Part shown: one piece after another, positions 14,422 through 22,053 of the stretch
How positions within the stretch are numbered: the first letter of the stretch is position 1
Layout: every line of letters starts with the position of its first letter
IMG/VR virus record: IMGVR_UViG_3300017613_002088
Coordinates: 1 to 26,684 of that record
Source of the DNA: a virus
Length of the DNA stretch: 26,684 bases
Strand: one strand, 5' to 3'
The notes under the pieces: generated by a model
Database searches by the model: none
What the model was told of the DNA's origin: nothing
What the model saw: only the letters and a program-made list of their open reading frames with translations
Position numbers and translations under genes: made by a program

Positions 14422-17213
14422 TCTTGCCTCCAATCTTTTAAATTGACAATATGGCTGGCACTTATTCCTCGCCATCCGCTAGTAGACTTGCCCTTTACCA
14501 AAAACCAATCTTCGCCTATCTTGGCGGATTCAGCTAGATCCTTTCCGCCAAGCCTATCAAAATCATACCGGCCTATTGAGCACATGATATTGCTAGTATC
14601 ATCCTCAATTATGAGGTTTATAAACAGATTATCTTTCTCAATGAAATCTCCACCTCGCTTCACGCGGATATTGTATTCATTAAGATCACGCAAGTTCTTG
14701 GCAATTAGCTTACCAAGGATGATATACTCACCCTTTTCTTTTATGTCAATAATCTGATCAAGTTTTCTCAAGCCGTGCTTTGTTGGCTCATCATATAGAT
14801 GGCCATAGTAATGTCTTGCAGGAAATAGGATATTGAACTTAGTATCCGCGTTGAATAGGGCCTTTGCCAATCCTGGAGTCATGAGAGCTGGCTCATCTCT
14901 AGCGGCGATTATCTTCTTTGCTTTCTTGATTCCTATACCAGCAATAGATGTTAGGCCACCAAGCAACTTGCCATCAACAATGGACCACTTCTCCGTGGAT
15001 TTGTCTGGATCTAGCGCAGTATACTCAATGCCATCATTAACTACCATTTCTCTCAATAACTTAACCGCTTTATCATCATCAGGCTCATGATTAAGGCAAG
15101 CAGTGGCGAATTCGAGTGGGTGATATGCCTTTGCCCAAGCAGTCCAGTAGCTTATCATGGAATAAGCCACAGAATGCGATTTATTAAAGCCATATGATCC
15201 GAAACTAAGGATATCGCGCCACATTTCTTCAGCTACTAGCGCTGTATTCCCATTCTCTATTGCACCAGATACAAATTTATCTTTGTATTTACCAAAGTAT
15301 TCGTCTCCATATGACTTTGACATTGCACGACGCAGATCTGTGACATCTGCCCAGCTGAGCCCACCCACCTCGCGGATTAGTCTCATCGTTTGCTCTTGAT
15401 AGACTACTATGCCATATGTATCTTTTGTGATAGCCTTATGGGTATCATTAAAATATTTTACTCCATCTTTGCTACGCTTTCTTTCTGTGAATCTTTTGTT
15501 ACCGCCAGAGTGCAATGTTCCTGGGCGTGCAAGGGCAGTGATGGCATTAATATCGTCGAAGCTATCAACTCCCATTTCATGAGTTACCATGCGTAGGGCA
15601 TTGCCATCGAATTGAAAGATGCCAGTCAATCTTGCATCATTAAAAATCTTGAAAACTTTTGGATCATCTAATGGAAGATCATAGAAATCTTTGTATTCCA
15701 TGCCTATGAGATCTGCGACTTCCATGAGCACAGACAGAGTGCGAAGGCCAAGACAATCAATCTTCAAAAGATTTATCTTACTCGCATTCCAGTGATCAAG
15801 CATAGCAGTACCAGCGATATTACTGCCCTCTTTTCTTGACATAATCCCCGCGAAGTTGGAGATTGGCTCATTGCTAACCAGCACACCAGCAGCATGAATA
15901 CCACTATGAGAAGCATGATTTTCAAGCTTGGCAACTTCGAGCATTTCTGGAAATCTCTTAACATAATTCTGCCCAATCTCAGTAGTCTCGAATGTATCTG
16001 CTATGCACATAGCTGCCCGTGCATCACCAGAACTACGCTCGATGATGGCATCCTTCAGCTCCTCAGTATCTTTCTTTGGAAGTGCATATGCCTTGGCAAA
16101 TGTTCCTATGGCGCTTCTTGCTTTGAATCTACTTATCGTGCCAAGGTGCTTAACATTTTCACTGCCGTACTTATGAATGAGATACTTAATGACATCAGCA
16201 CGGAAAAGATCTGGAAAATCAATATCAATGTCAGGGAGATCAAAGCGATTGACATCAATAAACCTTTCAAAAAGCAGATCATATTTGAGTGGATCAACTT
16301 CTGTAATCCCCATGAGATAGCAGACCAAACTACCAGCAGACGATCCGCGGGATGGGCCGACCAACAGCTTGCGCTTGGCCATATTCACCAGATCAGCAAC
16401 GATTAGGAAATAATCTACATAGCCTTTTTCTTTGATGAGATTGATTTCATATTGATATCTTTCTCGATACGCCAAATCGTTGAGATCAATATTACGCTTA
16501 CGTGCGCCATTAGCACATAAGTTTTCAATTGACTCAGAGCCCTCAAAACGCACCATCTCAGCTTTTGGTAACACGACATTGCATTCCTCCGCTATGATAT
16601 GAGTGTTTTCTACAGCCTCATCACCGTATTTTCGACGCGCCTCGGATTCCGAGAGTAAATACCCCGGAAATGTACGTCGATTTGTACCCCTAGCGCTCGA
16701 AAGAGCCTCGTAGGCGGCTCTATCGTCGGGAGTAAGGTAAAGGTATCCCGGTACATAAACGGGAGGCTTAGAGCGGCTAATAGGCGGTCGATTTAGGAAT
16801 CCCGGCCCTACCGCTTCATAGTCGATTCGCTCTACTTTATGCCCGCCGATGACCACCACATCTTCGCTAATCCCATATACATCCAGGAGATGAACTCGTG
16901 GTGTGTAATAGAATTTCTGATAAGCGGTATCAACTAAGCGATAGATCTCGCGCAAGCCATCTACATTCTTGGCAAGCAAGATGACTTCATGCATGATTGG
17001 GAAACGCTCTTTGACCGTCTCCACCGCGGTCAGCCGTACCCCAAAGATTGGCCTTACGCCATGTTTCTTGCACGCCTCATTAAAATAGATATGGCCAAAA
17101 GTGTTGTTCACATCAGCTATTCCAGCACAGTCAACTTGGCCCTGGATCAAACGATCTACAGGGCCAAAGCATTGCTGAAATGTGAACTCTGTGGTCAGAG
17201 CGAGATTAATCAT
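14418..17213 (-). CDS. dnaE: DNA polymerase III alpha subunit (DnaE-type, C family)
   Basis: The protein is 931 residues, shorter than bacterial DnaE (about 1160). Residues 1-215 are a reduced PHP domain. The GPSRGSSAGSLV motif (286-297), LPDIDIDFPD with catalytic D330 and D332, LLKIDCLGLRTL with D486, and YGFNKSHSVAYSMISYWTAW (674-693) are all intact, so polymerase activity is expected. A helix-hairpin-helix follows (TSIAGIGIKKAKKII, 755-769), then a short OB-like end. The PHP metal ligands are lost: the N-terminal HxH region reads MINLALTTEFT and the TDH position reads ADV, so PHP proofreading is unlikely; a DnaQ-like exonuclease is encoded two genes upstream in the same operon. Codons around 122-200 lie in a CpG-rich patch. 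It is the replicative polymerase of the phage. Confidence 0.93.
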   Translation of the reverse strand: MINLALTTEFTFQQCFGPVDRLIQGQVDCAGIADVNNTFGHIYFNEACKKHGVRPIFGVRLTAVETVKERFPIMHEVILLAKNVDGLREIYRLVDTAYQKFYYTPRVHLLDVYGISEDVVVIGGHKVERIDYEAVGPGFLNRPPISRSKPPVYVPGYLYLTPDDRAAYEALSSARGTNRRTFPGYLLSESEARRKYGDEAVENTHIIAEECNVVLPKAEMVRFEGSESIENLCANGARKRNIDLNDLAYRERYQYEINLIKEKGYVDYFLIVADLVNMAKRKLLVGPSRGSSAGSLVCYLMGITEVDPLKYDLLFERFIDVNRFDLPDIDIDFPDLFRADVIKYLIHKYGSENVKHLGTISRFKARSAIGTFAKAYALPKKDTEELKDAIIERSSGDARAAMCIADTFETTEIGQNYVKRFPEMLEVAKLENHASHSGIHAAGVLVSNEPISNFAGIMSRKEGSNIAGTAMLDHWNASKINLLKIDCLGLRTLSVLMEVADLIGMEYKDFYDLPLDDPKVFKIFNDARLTGIFQFDGNALRMVTHEMGVDSFDDINAITALARPGTLHSGGNKRFTERKRSKDGVKYFNDTHKAITKDTYGIVVYQEQTMRLIREVGGLSWADVTDLRRAMSKSYGDEYFGKYKDKFVSGAIENGNTALVAEEMWRDILSFGSYGFNKSHSVAYSMISYWTAWAKAYHPLEFATACLNHEPDDDKAVKLLREMVVNDGIEYTALDPDKSTEKWSIVDGKLLGGLTSIAGIGIKKAKKIIAARDEPALMTPGLAKALFNADTKFNILFPARHYYGHLYDEPTKHGLRKLDQIIDIKEKGEYIILGKLIAKNLRDLNEYNIRVKRGGDFIEKDNLFINLIIEDDTSNIMCSIGRYDFDRLGGKDLAESAKIGEDWFLVKGKSTSGWRGISASHIVNLKDWRQE
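16615..16850 (-). other. CpG-rich compositional patch in the polymerase gene
   Basis: The stretch from about 16615 to 16850 has roughly 26 CpG dinucleotides in 240 bases by eye (about one per 9), against about one per 24 in the adjacent 16501-16620, and lacks the ATC/GAT-rich word use of its surroundings. It encodes about residues 122-200 (from GHKVERIDYE to GDEAVENT), the end of the PHP region, and the frame is intact. It looks like a short recombinational import or a segment with a different codon history. Confidence 0.55.
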
Positions 17214-17222
17214 TATTCACCA

Positions 17223-17453
17223 CTAGCTAAGTGTTGCCATGTATTGCTCTTCACGATCTTTGAGCTTCTTGATCTCCTTCTCATATTCACGGATCTTCCT
17301 ATCAACACCATCAATTAGCATTGCAAGAGCACAAATGTCCATCTTGGTCAGGCCAGGATTAGTGCATGTTTTTGGAGTCTTGCCCTTGCAAGTCATCACT
17401 TTATCAAATGCACTTTGAACATCAATACCGCTTGGCTTTTTGTCTCTGCTCAT
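17223..17453 (-). CDS. Small helical protein, unknown function
   Basis: The protein is 76 residues. It starts in an ATGA overlap with the exonuclease stop and ends 9 bp before the polymerase start. The N-terminal half is basic with two Cys (MTCKGKTPKTCTNPG). The C-terminal half is a predicted charged coiled coil (GVDRKIREYEKEIKKLKDRE). No family recognised. The position between exonuclease and polymerase makes a polymerase accessory role conceivable, but there is no direct sequence evidence for it. Confidence 0.6.
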   Translation of the reverse strand: MSRDKKPSGIDVQSAFDKVMTCKGKTPKTCTNPGLTKMDICALAMLIDGVDRKIREYEKEIKKLKDREEQYMATLS

Positions 17454-17998
17454 TTGATCATCCCCATTTCTAACATTGCATGATAAATCCGAACTAGTGC
17501 AAATACATCATTTTTAGCGCGATGGGCACCTTCTTTGAATGGCCTATTTAGCAATTCTTGATGAAGCTGACCCAATCGCATCCGACGCCCGCGGAGATGA
17601 AAGCTCTTTTCAACAGTGCAAATCTGCTCTAGTGCCCATGGAAACTTATGATCAAGCTCAAGCCTCTGAAGCTCAAGAACCATCATTTCTTCATCAAATG
17701 CATGATTGTGAGCAACACTCCTATGCACTCCATGAAAGAATTCCGCGAGGTCAGCGACACTCTCGCCAAATACTGGCGCATTCTTCACCATCTCATTTGA
17801 AATCCCATTAATCTTAGTAATGAATTCAGGGATCTCAATTGGCGGCTTAATAAGATACTCACATTCACTAATAATATTGAATTGCTCATCTACTTTGACG
17901 CCATAGAATTCGATGATATATGGCTGTTTGTCAAGAGGCGAACCAGCTGGAAGCGGAAGGCCAGTGGTCTCAGTATCAAAAATTATTGTGTGCTTCAT
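17450..17998 (-). CDS. DnaQ-like 3'-5' exonuclease (DEDDh)
   Basis: The protein is 182 residues with all five DEDDh residues: IIFDTETTG (D8, E10), SVAHNHAFDEEM (D102) and EGAHRAKNDVFALV (H159, D164). A KINGISNEMVKNAP segment matches the family's 'THGI..e.v..aP'. It is the size of a free-standing epsilon-like proofreading subunit. The polymerase downstream in the same operon has lost its PHP metal ligands, so this protein probably supplies proofreading in trans. It starts in an ATGA overlap with the MazG-like stop. RNase T or DNA-processing use is an alternative. Confidence 0.88.
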   Translation of the reverse strand: MKHTIIFDTETTGLPLPAGSPLDKQPYIIEFYGVKVDEQFNIISECEYLIKPPIEIPEFITKINGISNEMVKNAPVFGESVADLAEFFHGVHRSVAHNHAFDEEMMVLELQRLELDHKFPWALEQICTVEKSFHLRGRRMRLGQLHQELLNRPFKEGAHRAKNDVFALVRIYHAMLEMGMIK

Positions 17999-18342
17999 TT
18001 CTTATCAGCCCTTTCTTGCGCGGATGCATCTGAATATTGACTTGGGTATCTCATGGTCAATTTTGATATATTACTCCGAATGATCTCATCGCGATTCAGA
18101 TGAAGAGCCTGACGCATCATTTCCAGGTAGAACTCAAGATCGCCAAGCTCTTCAGATACATTGATGATATCAAGAGGCTTGTTATAAATCACATTCTTCT
18201 TGATTGCATCAAGGAGTTCGCCAGACTCACCAGATATGCCCATTGCTGCATGCATCAATGCTGCTTTTAATGGATCAATTTCCAGAGCAATCTCAGTTGG
18301 CTCTTTGGTCCTGGATCTTACAAATTCTGGATAATCGTTCAT
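17995..18342 (-). CDS. MazG-like nucleoside triphosphate pyrophosphohydrolase
   Basis: The protein is 115 residues. The helical metal-binding motif is clear: GISGESGELLDAIKKN gives ExxE (E39, E42) and NVSEELGDLEFYLEMM gives EExxD (E64, E65, D68), the all-alpha NTP-PPase pattern. Enzymes of this fold convert (d)NTPs to monophosphates, cleaning the pool or altering stress nucleotides. The C-terminal tail is basic and likely disordered. It lies 8 bp after the methyltransferase stop and overlaps the exonuclease gene by 4 bp. With the HD nucleotidase and deoxyribosyltransferase-like enzyme further along, it could make a route from dNTP to free base. Confidence 0.85.
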   Translation of the reverse strand: MNDYPEFVRSRTKEPTEIALEIDPLKAALMHAAMGISGESGELLDAIKKNVIYNKPLDIINVSEELGDLEFYLEMMRQALHLNRDEIIRSNISKLTMRYPSQYSDASAQERADKK

Positions 18343-18350
18343 AATATTGC

Positions 18351-19010
18351 CTATAGAATGATGAATGCTTGGCCTGTTTGCATTGGAATTGCAACAAGAT
18401 CAAATGTATGACAGAAATCATCTACTGCTTTTTTAACCCCTTTTGTTGCACAATTTCCATAATCATCAATTACAATTATACCAGCCGTCATGTGTGCACG
18501 AAGCCAACTAAGGACAAGCTCAGTTGCGCTACGGTAATCTAGATCAACATGAGCAAATGTTATATTAAGAAAATTATATTCGATCAATGTTCCTGGGAGA
18601 TCACCAATTACTAAGTTGGCATTTGGGACAAGAGCCTTCACATCCTCTGGATCTGTATCGGAAAATAAGCCGGATTCAAGACCATCAATCTCTTCAGGAT
18701 CAGGCAATCCCTTAAATGAATCAAAACAATAGAGTGGCCGAGTTGTTCCGCCTGCAATAACATATGCACTCGTTCCTTTATATACCCCAAATTCGACACA
18801 AGCACCACCAAGATGATTAGTGGACTTAACTATTTGTTCAATAAAGTGAAGACTTGGTGCAGAAAGAGTTGAGAACTCCATAAGATGATCATATTTTCCT
18901 TCCCAATACTTTAATTTTGGCCAATTCAGTCCTTCAATGAACCAGCTATAATTTGGATCATCACATGGAATTGCAAATGCGTCAATGGTCTCTTTCAAAG
19001 TCTCATTCAT
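18351..19010 (-). CDS. TylF/MycF-type SAM-dependent O-methyltransferase
   Basis: Start taken at ATG 19010, seven bases after an AGGAG; a TTG six bases earlier is less likely. The 219-residue product has VEFGVYKGTSAYVIA (SAM loop, about 72-86), LYCFDSFKGLPDPE (about 93-106), HVDLDYRSATELVLSWLR (about 154-171) and IIVIDDYG (about 178-185), with the two acidic positions that hold Mg in this family. Relatives methylate sugar hydroxyls of antibiotics or surface glycans. In a phage replication operon its substrate is unknown: a glycan, a modified base or a small metabolite are all possible. It overlaps the DUF1599/DUF6378-like gene by 8 bp. Confidence 0.8.
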   Translation of the reverse strand: MNETLKETIDAFAIPCDDPNYSWFIEGLNWPKLKYWEGKYDHLMEFSTLSAPSLHFIEQIVKSTNHLGGACVEFGVYKGTSAYVIAGGTTRPLYCFDSFKGLPDPEEIDGLESGLFSDTDPEDVKALVPNANLVIGDLPGTLIEYNFLNITFAHVDLDYRSATELVLSWLRAHMTAGIIVIDDYGNCATKGVKKAVDDFCHTFDLVAIPMQTGQAFIIL

Positions 19011-19296
19011 TGTCAAGCTCCTGAATCATAGCGGCATAGACGCTAATATCATCCATAGAATCCGCGTGGCCGCCAAGGTGGAAAGTATTGGAATATCTGC
19101 ACATCTTAGATACCATAGTATGAAAGCAGCCAAATCTGTTGAAATCCTTAACGGTGGTCAACTCAATTCCATTTGGAAACATGGCGTGCATTGCGTAACC
19201 AACAGATCTGTATGCGTTGCCATACATCGCATTTCTCTCTTCATACAAAACAGCAGCCGATTTAAGCCTATCTGGAACAGAACGCTTATCTTTCAT
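19003..19296 (-). CDS. DUF1599/DUF6378-like phage protein (nucleotide modification-associated type)
   Basis: The protein is 97 residues. The run RLKSAAVLYEERNAMYGNAY, then FNRFGCFHTMVSKMCRYSNT, then GGHADSMDDISVYAAMIQEL follows the layout 'A...y..rn..YGd', 'R.g....i.sK..R...' and 'D.. DdL.v.a..l...l' of small all-helical phage proteins that have been linked to nucleotide modification. The fold may be related to MazG-like pyrophosphohydrolases. The family name is from memory of its pattern. The ATG is only 3 bases past a strong terminator and no clear Shine-Dalgarno is present, so expression depends on read-through from 19351-19950 or on an unseen signal. It overlaps the methyltransferase gene. 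Confidence 0.6.
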   Translation of the reverse strand: MKDKRSVPDRLKSAAVLYEERNAMYGNAYRSVGYAMHAMFPNGIELTTVKDFNRFGCFHTMVSKMCRYSNTFHLGGHADSMDDISVYAAMIQELDNE

Positions 19297-19299
19297 GGT

Positions 19300-19327
19300 T
19301 TAAAAGGGCGGCATTTCTGCCGCCCTT
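19300..19327 (-). terminator. Intrinsic terminator after the 199-residue gene
   Basis: On the - strand AAGGGCGGCA (19327-19318), loop GAAA, and TGCCGCCCTT (19313-19304) form a perfect 10-bp GC-rich stem whose 3' side continues as CTTTTAAACC. The stem, tetraloop and short T run mark a good intrinsic terminator. It falls between 19351-19950 and the next gene, with its T run ending just before that ATG at 19296. Confidence 0.85.
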
Positions 19328-19350
19328 CTCATTATTGGTTTTGGGTGTTA

Positions 19351-19950
19351 TTAGGCAACAATCTTGTTGAAGCCGCCACGGATCTTCTGATAGAAGTGCT
19401 CCCAAGACTTCGCAGTCTTGTTGCCATGCTCATCGATGTATTTCGTCATGGTCTCCTTATCCATGCTGGGATTGGCAACGAGTTCGGCGATGATGTCATC
19501 AATGATATGCTTACGGCCGCCAGCGCCACGAGGAGCCTTGTAAACATCTTTCTCACCCTTCTTGCACGCAGCGCGAACGGCTGAAGCAGCCTGCTTATCA
19601 TCAATATTGGTGCCATTATCGACGATATAGGCCACTGCGGCCTTGAAGCCTTCAGGATCAGAGACGTCGTTTGTCTCAATGGCATCACCAACGATCTCAG
19701 CCTTGTCCTCTTTGGACATAACCAAGCCTTCAATTACCGCATATTGGTTAAATAGGCGAGTAACATTGCTAAACTTCGCACCAGCCTTGATCATCGCCAG
19801 CTTGATGTCATCGTCATCCTTATCTGCACCAATAGCTGCAACGAAGGAATCATAAATCGGCTGTTCGGCTTCAGAAACTGGGCTTTCTTCTACGGCATCA
19901 TCTTGCGTGGTGTCAAGATCGCCAGTTGCAACTTCAACTTGATCGTTCAT
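19351..19950 (-). CDS. Probably highly expressed acidic protein of unknown function, own transcription unit
   Basis: The protein is 199 residues. The first 45 are strongly acidic and likely disordered (GDLDTTQDDAVEESPVSEAE). The middle is helical (KLAMIKAGAKFSNVTRLFNQ) and the end is basic/aromatic (ETMTKYIDEHGNKTAKSWEHF, GGRKHIIDDIIAELVANP), which could bind nucleic acid. No family recognised. It has its own consensus promoter (20000-20028), a leader of about 43 bases, a Shine-Dalgarno (GGAG at about 19958-19961), and an intrinsic terminator, so it stands as a single-gene unit inside the leftward operon. Its codons use more C/G endings than its neighbours. These traits suggest high abundance, for example a DNA-binding, anti-host or regulatory protein; that is inference. 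Confidence 0.75.
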   Translation of the reverse strand: MNDQVEVATGDLDTTQDDAVEESPVSEAEQPIYDSFVAAIGADKDDDDIKLAMIKAGAKFSNVTRLFNQYAVIEGLVMSKEDKAEIVGDAIETNDVSDPEGFKAAVAYIVDNGTNIDDKQAASAVRAACKKGEKDVYKAPRGAGGRKHIIDDIIAELVANPSMDKETMTKYIDEHGNKTAKSWEHFYQKIRGGFNKIVA

Positions 19951-19999
19951 ATTTTAAATCTCCAGATTATTGCTTAAAGAATCCCCTAAAGGAGCCTTA

Positions 20000-20028
20000 A
20001 TTATATCGAATTTTTAGCTATAGTCTAA
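20000..20028 (-). promoter_or_regulatory. Promoter TTAGAC-N17-TATAAT for the 199-residue gene
   Basis: On the - strand, ATTAGACT carries TTAGAC at 20028-20023, then 17 bases, then a perfect TATAAT at 20005-20000. The -35 differs from TTGACA but is identical in the two promoters of the control region at 25844-25937. A Shine-Dalgarno and ATG at 19950 follow after a leader of about 43 bases. Confidence 0.8.
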
Positions 20029-20051
20029 TAGAATTTCTTTATACCCCCTAT

Positions 20052-21653
20052 TTAAAAAATATATCGGATGATATTCGGATACTTCCCGCTCTCTTTTACA
20101 GCAATCATCTTTGGTTTTGCCAAAAGATGGCTATATTCATTCAAAATATCCACTTTGGTCAGCATATCATTAATAATATCTTCGTTGCCTGGCGGATTTG
20201 GAGATTTCTCAAGACGGACCTTGACCCAATTCCTAGCATATGCTCGTGCATAGCCATGGTGTTGAATGCAAATCCACTCATTGAATGTGCGAAGGCCACA
20301 TTGATACTCAACTTTCATTGACGGCGGCGAGTTTTTCTTATTATGGATCTTATATCTTATCTCAGTAACGGTATGCTCTATGGACCTATCTGTCGCAATT
20401 ATTTGCTGAGTATCGGCCTGAGTTGATAAATTATGATTTATCGGGAAAATGTAGTCACAGTGGTCACACTTCCGCGCGGAGAGATGGCACATAGTCTGAC
20501 AATCAGGGCAAGTCTTTACCATTGGCTCCCCGCCACCTTCTCGCGGAGTCTTTTTCTTTATGACCATGTCATTAATGGGGCCAAGACGCTTGGTGTTGCC
20601 AGCAAAATCCAGAACTACACACTCATCCTTTCCTGGTGCAACACGAAGCCCACGGCCAATCATCTGAACATGCAATACAGGCGACCGCGTGGGGCGGATC
20701 AGTATAATCAGATCAATTTCTGGGTCATCAAACCCGGTTGTTAGGATATTTACATTGACTATAGCGTCATATTTACCAGCCTTGAACTTACGGATTATAG
20801 ATGCACGGTCTTCTTCCATCTTAGAATGGACTGGGAACGCACGCACGCCTTTCATGACTAATTCTGTTGCAATATGTTCAGCGTGCTTAATATCAATTGC
20901 AAAAATCAGAGCTTTCTTGGCCCTTTCAATGAATCGCAATGATTCCTGAACAATTGCATCTGTAATTGCCTCTCTATCAAAGGCAAGGGCCATATCTTTT
21001 TCAATAAATTCGCCACCTGCCACGCGGATATTCTCAGTATTGAGTTCTACTTTGGGCGCATATGGCCGAATCGGGCAAAGATACCCATTATTGATGAGAT
21101 CAACAAACTTATCTTTTGATGTAATGTCATAAATCAGCTCATCAAAGATGGAATCTTCTCCACCCCAGATATATCCAGTGCCAAGTCGATATGGAGTTGC
21201 AGTCAATCCAAAATATCTAGCGTTGCTATGAAGATTAGAAAGAAATTGACGGTACATGCTCGTCCCATTAGGCGGGATGAGATGGCACTCATCAATAATG
21301 ATGAATCGGAAATCTTGGAATAGTTCTGGGCTCTTATAAATTGTCTGAATAGATGCAACTGTAATTTTACCTATCTCACGCCGTTTCATCCCCGCGGAGA
21401 AGACGCTGATTGGGATGCCATCTATGCTATTTTGAAGAGCAATGGTGTCTTGCTCAATGATTTCTTTGACATGAGAGATTACCAGAACATTTACACCATA
21501 GTTCTTAATCGCCTGATCAATGATTTTTGAGAGTACGGCTGTCTTACCACTCCCAGTAGGCATCGCAACTAGAGGATGCGACTTTGGATTGGCAACCATG
21601 TACTCAAACGTCTTGCTAATTGCAAGGTTCTGGTATTCTCTTTCGTCAAACAT
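20052..21653 (-). CDS. SF2 DEAD/DEAH-family helicase with C-terminal zinc ribbon
   Basis: The protein is 533 residues. Motif I MPTGSGKT (31-38), motif II DECH (121-124), motif III TAT (151-153), motif V VNILTTGFDDPEIDL (301-315) and motif VI QMIGRGLR (330-337) are all intact; EYQNLAISKTFEYM serves as the Q-motif. Residues 382-399 hold CPDCQTMCHLSARKCDHC, a zinc ribbon common in phage helicases of this kind. The C-terminal 130 residues contain EYQCGLRTFNEWICIQHHGYARAYARNWV, a typical ssDNA-binding-like tail. It likely acts in phage replication, fork restart or recombination. It starts in a TAATG overlap with the zinc-ribbon gene. The 100 bp after its stop hold the promoter at 20000-20028. Confidence 0.9.
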   Translation of the reverse strand: MFDEREYQNLAISKTFEYMVANPKSHPLVAMPTGSGKTAVLSKIIDQAIKNYGVNVLVISHVKEIIEQDTIALQNSIDGIPISVFSAGMKRREIGKITVASIQTIYKSPELFQDFRFIIIDECHLIPPNGTSMYRQFLSNLHSNARYFGLTATPYRLGTGYIWGGEDSIFDELIYDITSKDKFVDLINNGYLCPIRPYAPKVELNTENIRVAGGEFIEKDMALAFDREAITDAIVQESLRFIERAKKALIFAIDIKHAEHIATELVMKGVRAFPVHSKMEEDRASIIRKFKAGKYDAIVNVNILTTGFDDPEIDLIILIRPTRSPVLHVQMIGRGLRVAPGKDECVVLDFAGNTKRLGPINDMVIKKKTPREGGGEPMVKTCPDCQTMCHLSARKCDHCDYIFPINHNLSTQADTQQIIATDRSIEHTVTEIRYKIHNKKNSPPSMKVEYQCGLRTFNEWICIQHHGYARAYARNWVKVRLEKSPNPPGNEDIINDMLTKVDILNEYSHLLAKPKMIAVKESGKYPNIIRYIF

Positions 21654-21823
21654 TAGAAGAATTCCTCTACAAATAACTTATCGCATTCATGGCAGTATAA
21701 CTCCCATCGTTCATCACCACCAGGATCTTGCCCTATTTCTATTTCTGCATATCTTTTGCACTCTGGGCATTGTTGTTTAGATAGGTGATCAACAATAATT
21801 ATATCTTCTCTTTCATCAATCAT
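21653..21823 (-). CDS. Small zinc-ribbon protein
   Basis: Start chosen at ATG 21823, which forms TAATG with the upstream stop; the longer frame from 21892 would overlap that gene by 70 bases. The 56-residue product has QQCPECKRYAEI and ELYCHECDKLF, two CxxC knuckles 25 residues apart, so it should bind one zinc. The N terminus is acidic (MIDEREDIIIVDH). It is translationally coupled to the helicase gene by another TAATG. A helicase partner or transcription-related role is possible; nothing further can be read. Confidence 0.65.
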   Translation of the reverse strand: MIDEREDIIIVDHLSKQQCPECKRYAEIEIGQDPGGDERWELYCHECDKLFVEEFF

Positions 21824-22053
21824 TAGCGCTTCATCTCCTCTTTTACCCAATCTGGCCAATATTTCTGTGATGCGCCAAGACGAATGGCCCATTCAAAGCA
21901 CTTCTTTTCATCTGGCAATGGCGCATTGCCTTTATAGCACTGCATCAATTCGTTTTCTATTGAGGCTTTTCTGTTTATCAAATTAACATAGTTGTCAAGG
22001 CTAATAATGGTATACTTCCACTTAATATATTTGCGTTTTATGAAATCAATCAT
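21823..22053 (-). CDS. Small basic/aromatic protein, unknown function
   Basis: Start preferred at ATG 22053, which overlaps the preceding stop by 8 bases; a GTG at 22104 would give 93 residues but has no Shine-Dalgarno and overlaps more. The 76-residue product begins MIDFIKRKYIKWKYTIISLD and contains CYKGNAPLPDEKKCFEWA and KYWPDWVKEEM. It is rich in Lys, Trp and Tyr. No family recognised. It is coupled to the zinc-ribbon gene by TAATG. Confidence 0.55.
   Translation of the reverse strand: MIDFIKRKYIKWKYTIISLDNYVNLINRKASIENELMQCYKGNAPLPDEKKCFEWAIRLGASQKYWPDWVKEEMKR

Noticed and set aside
15894-16406. A long + strand frame of 170 codons opposite the polymerase gene
   Set aside because: It is fully antisense to a polymerase with intact motifs and has no family resemblance.
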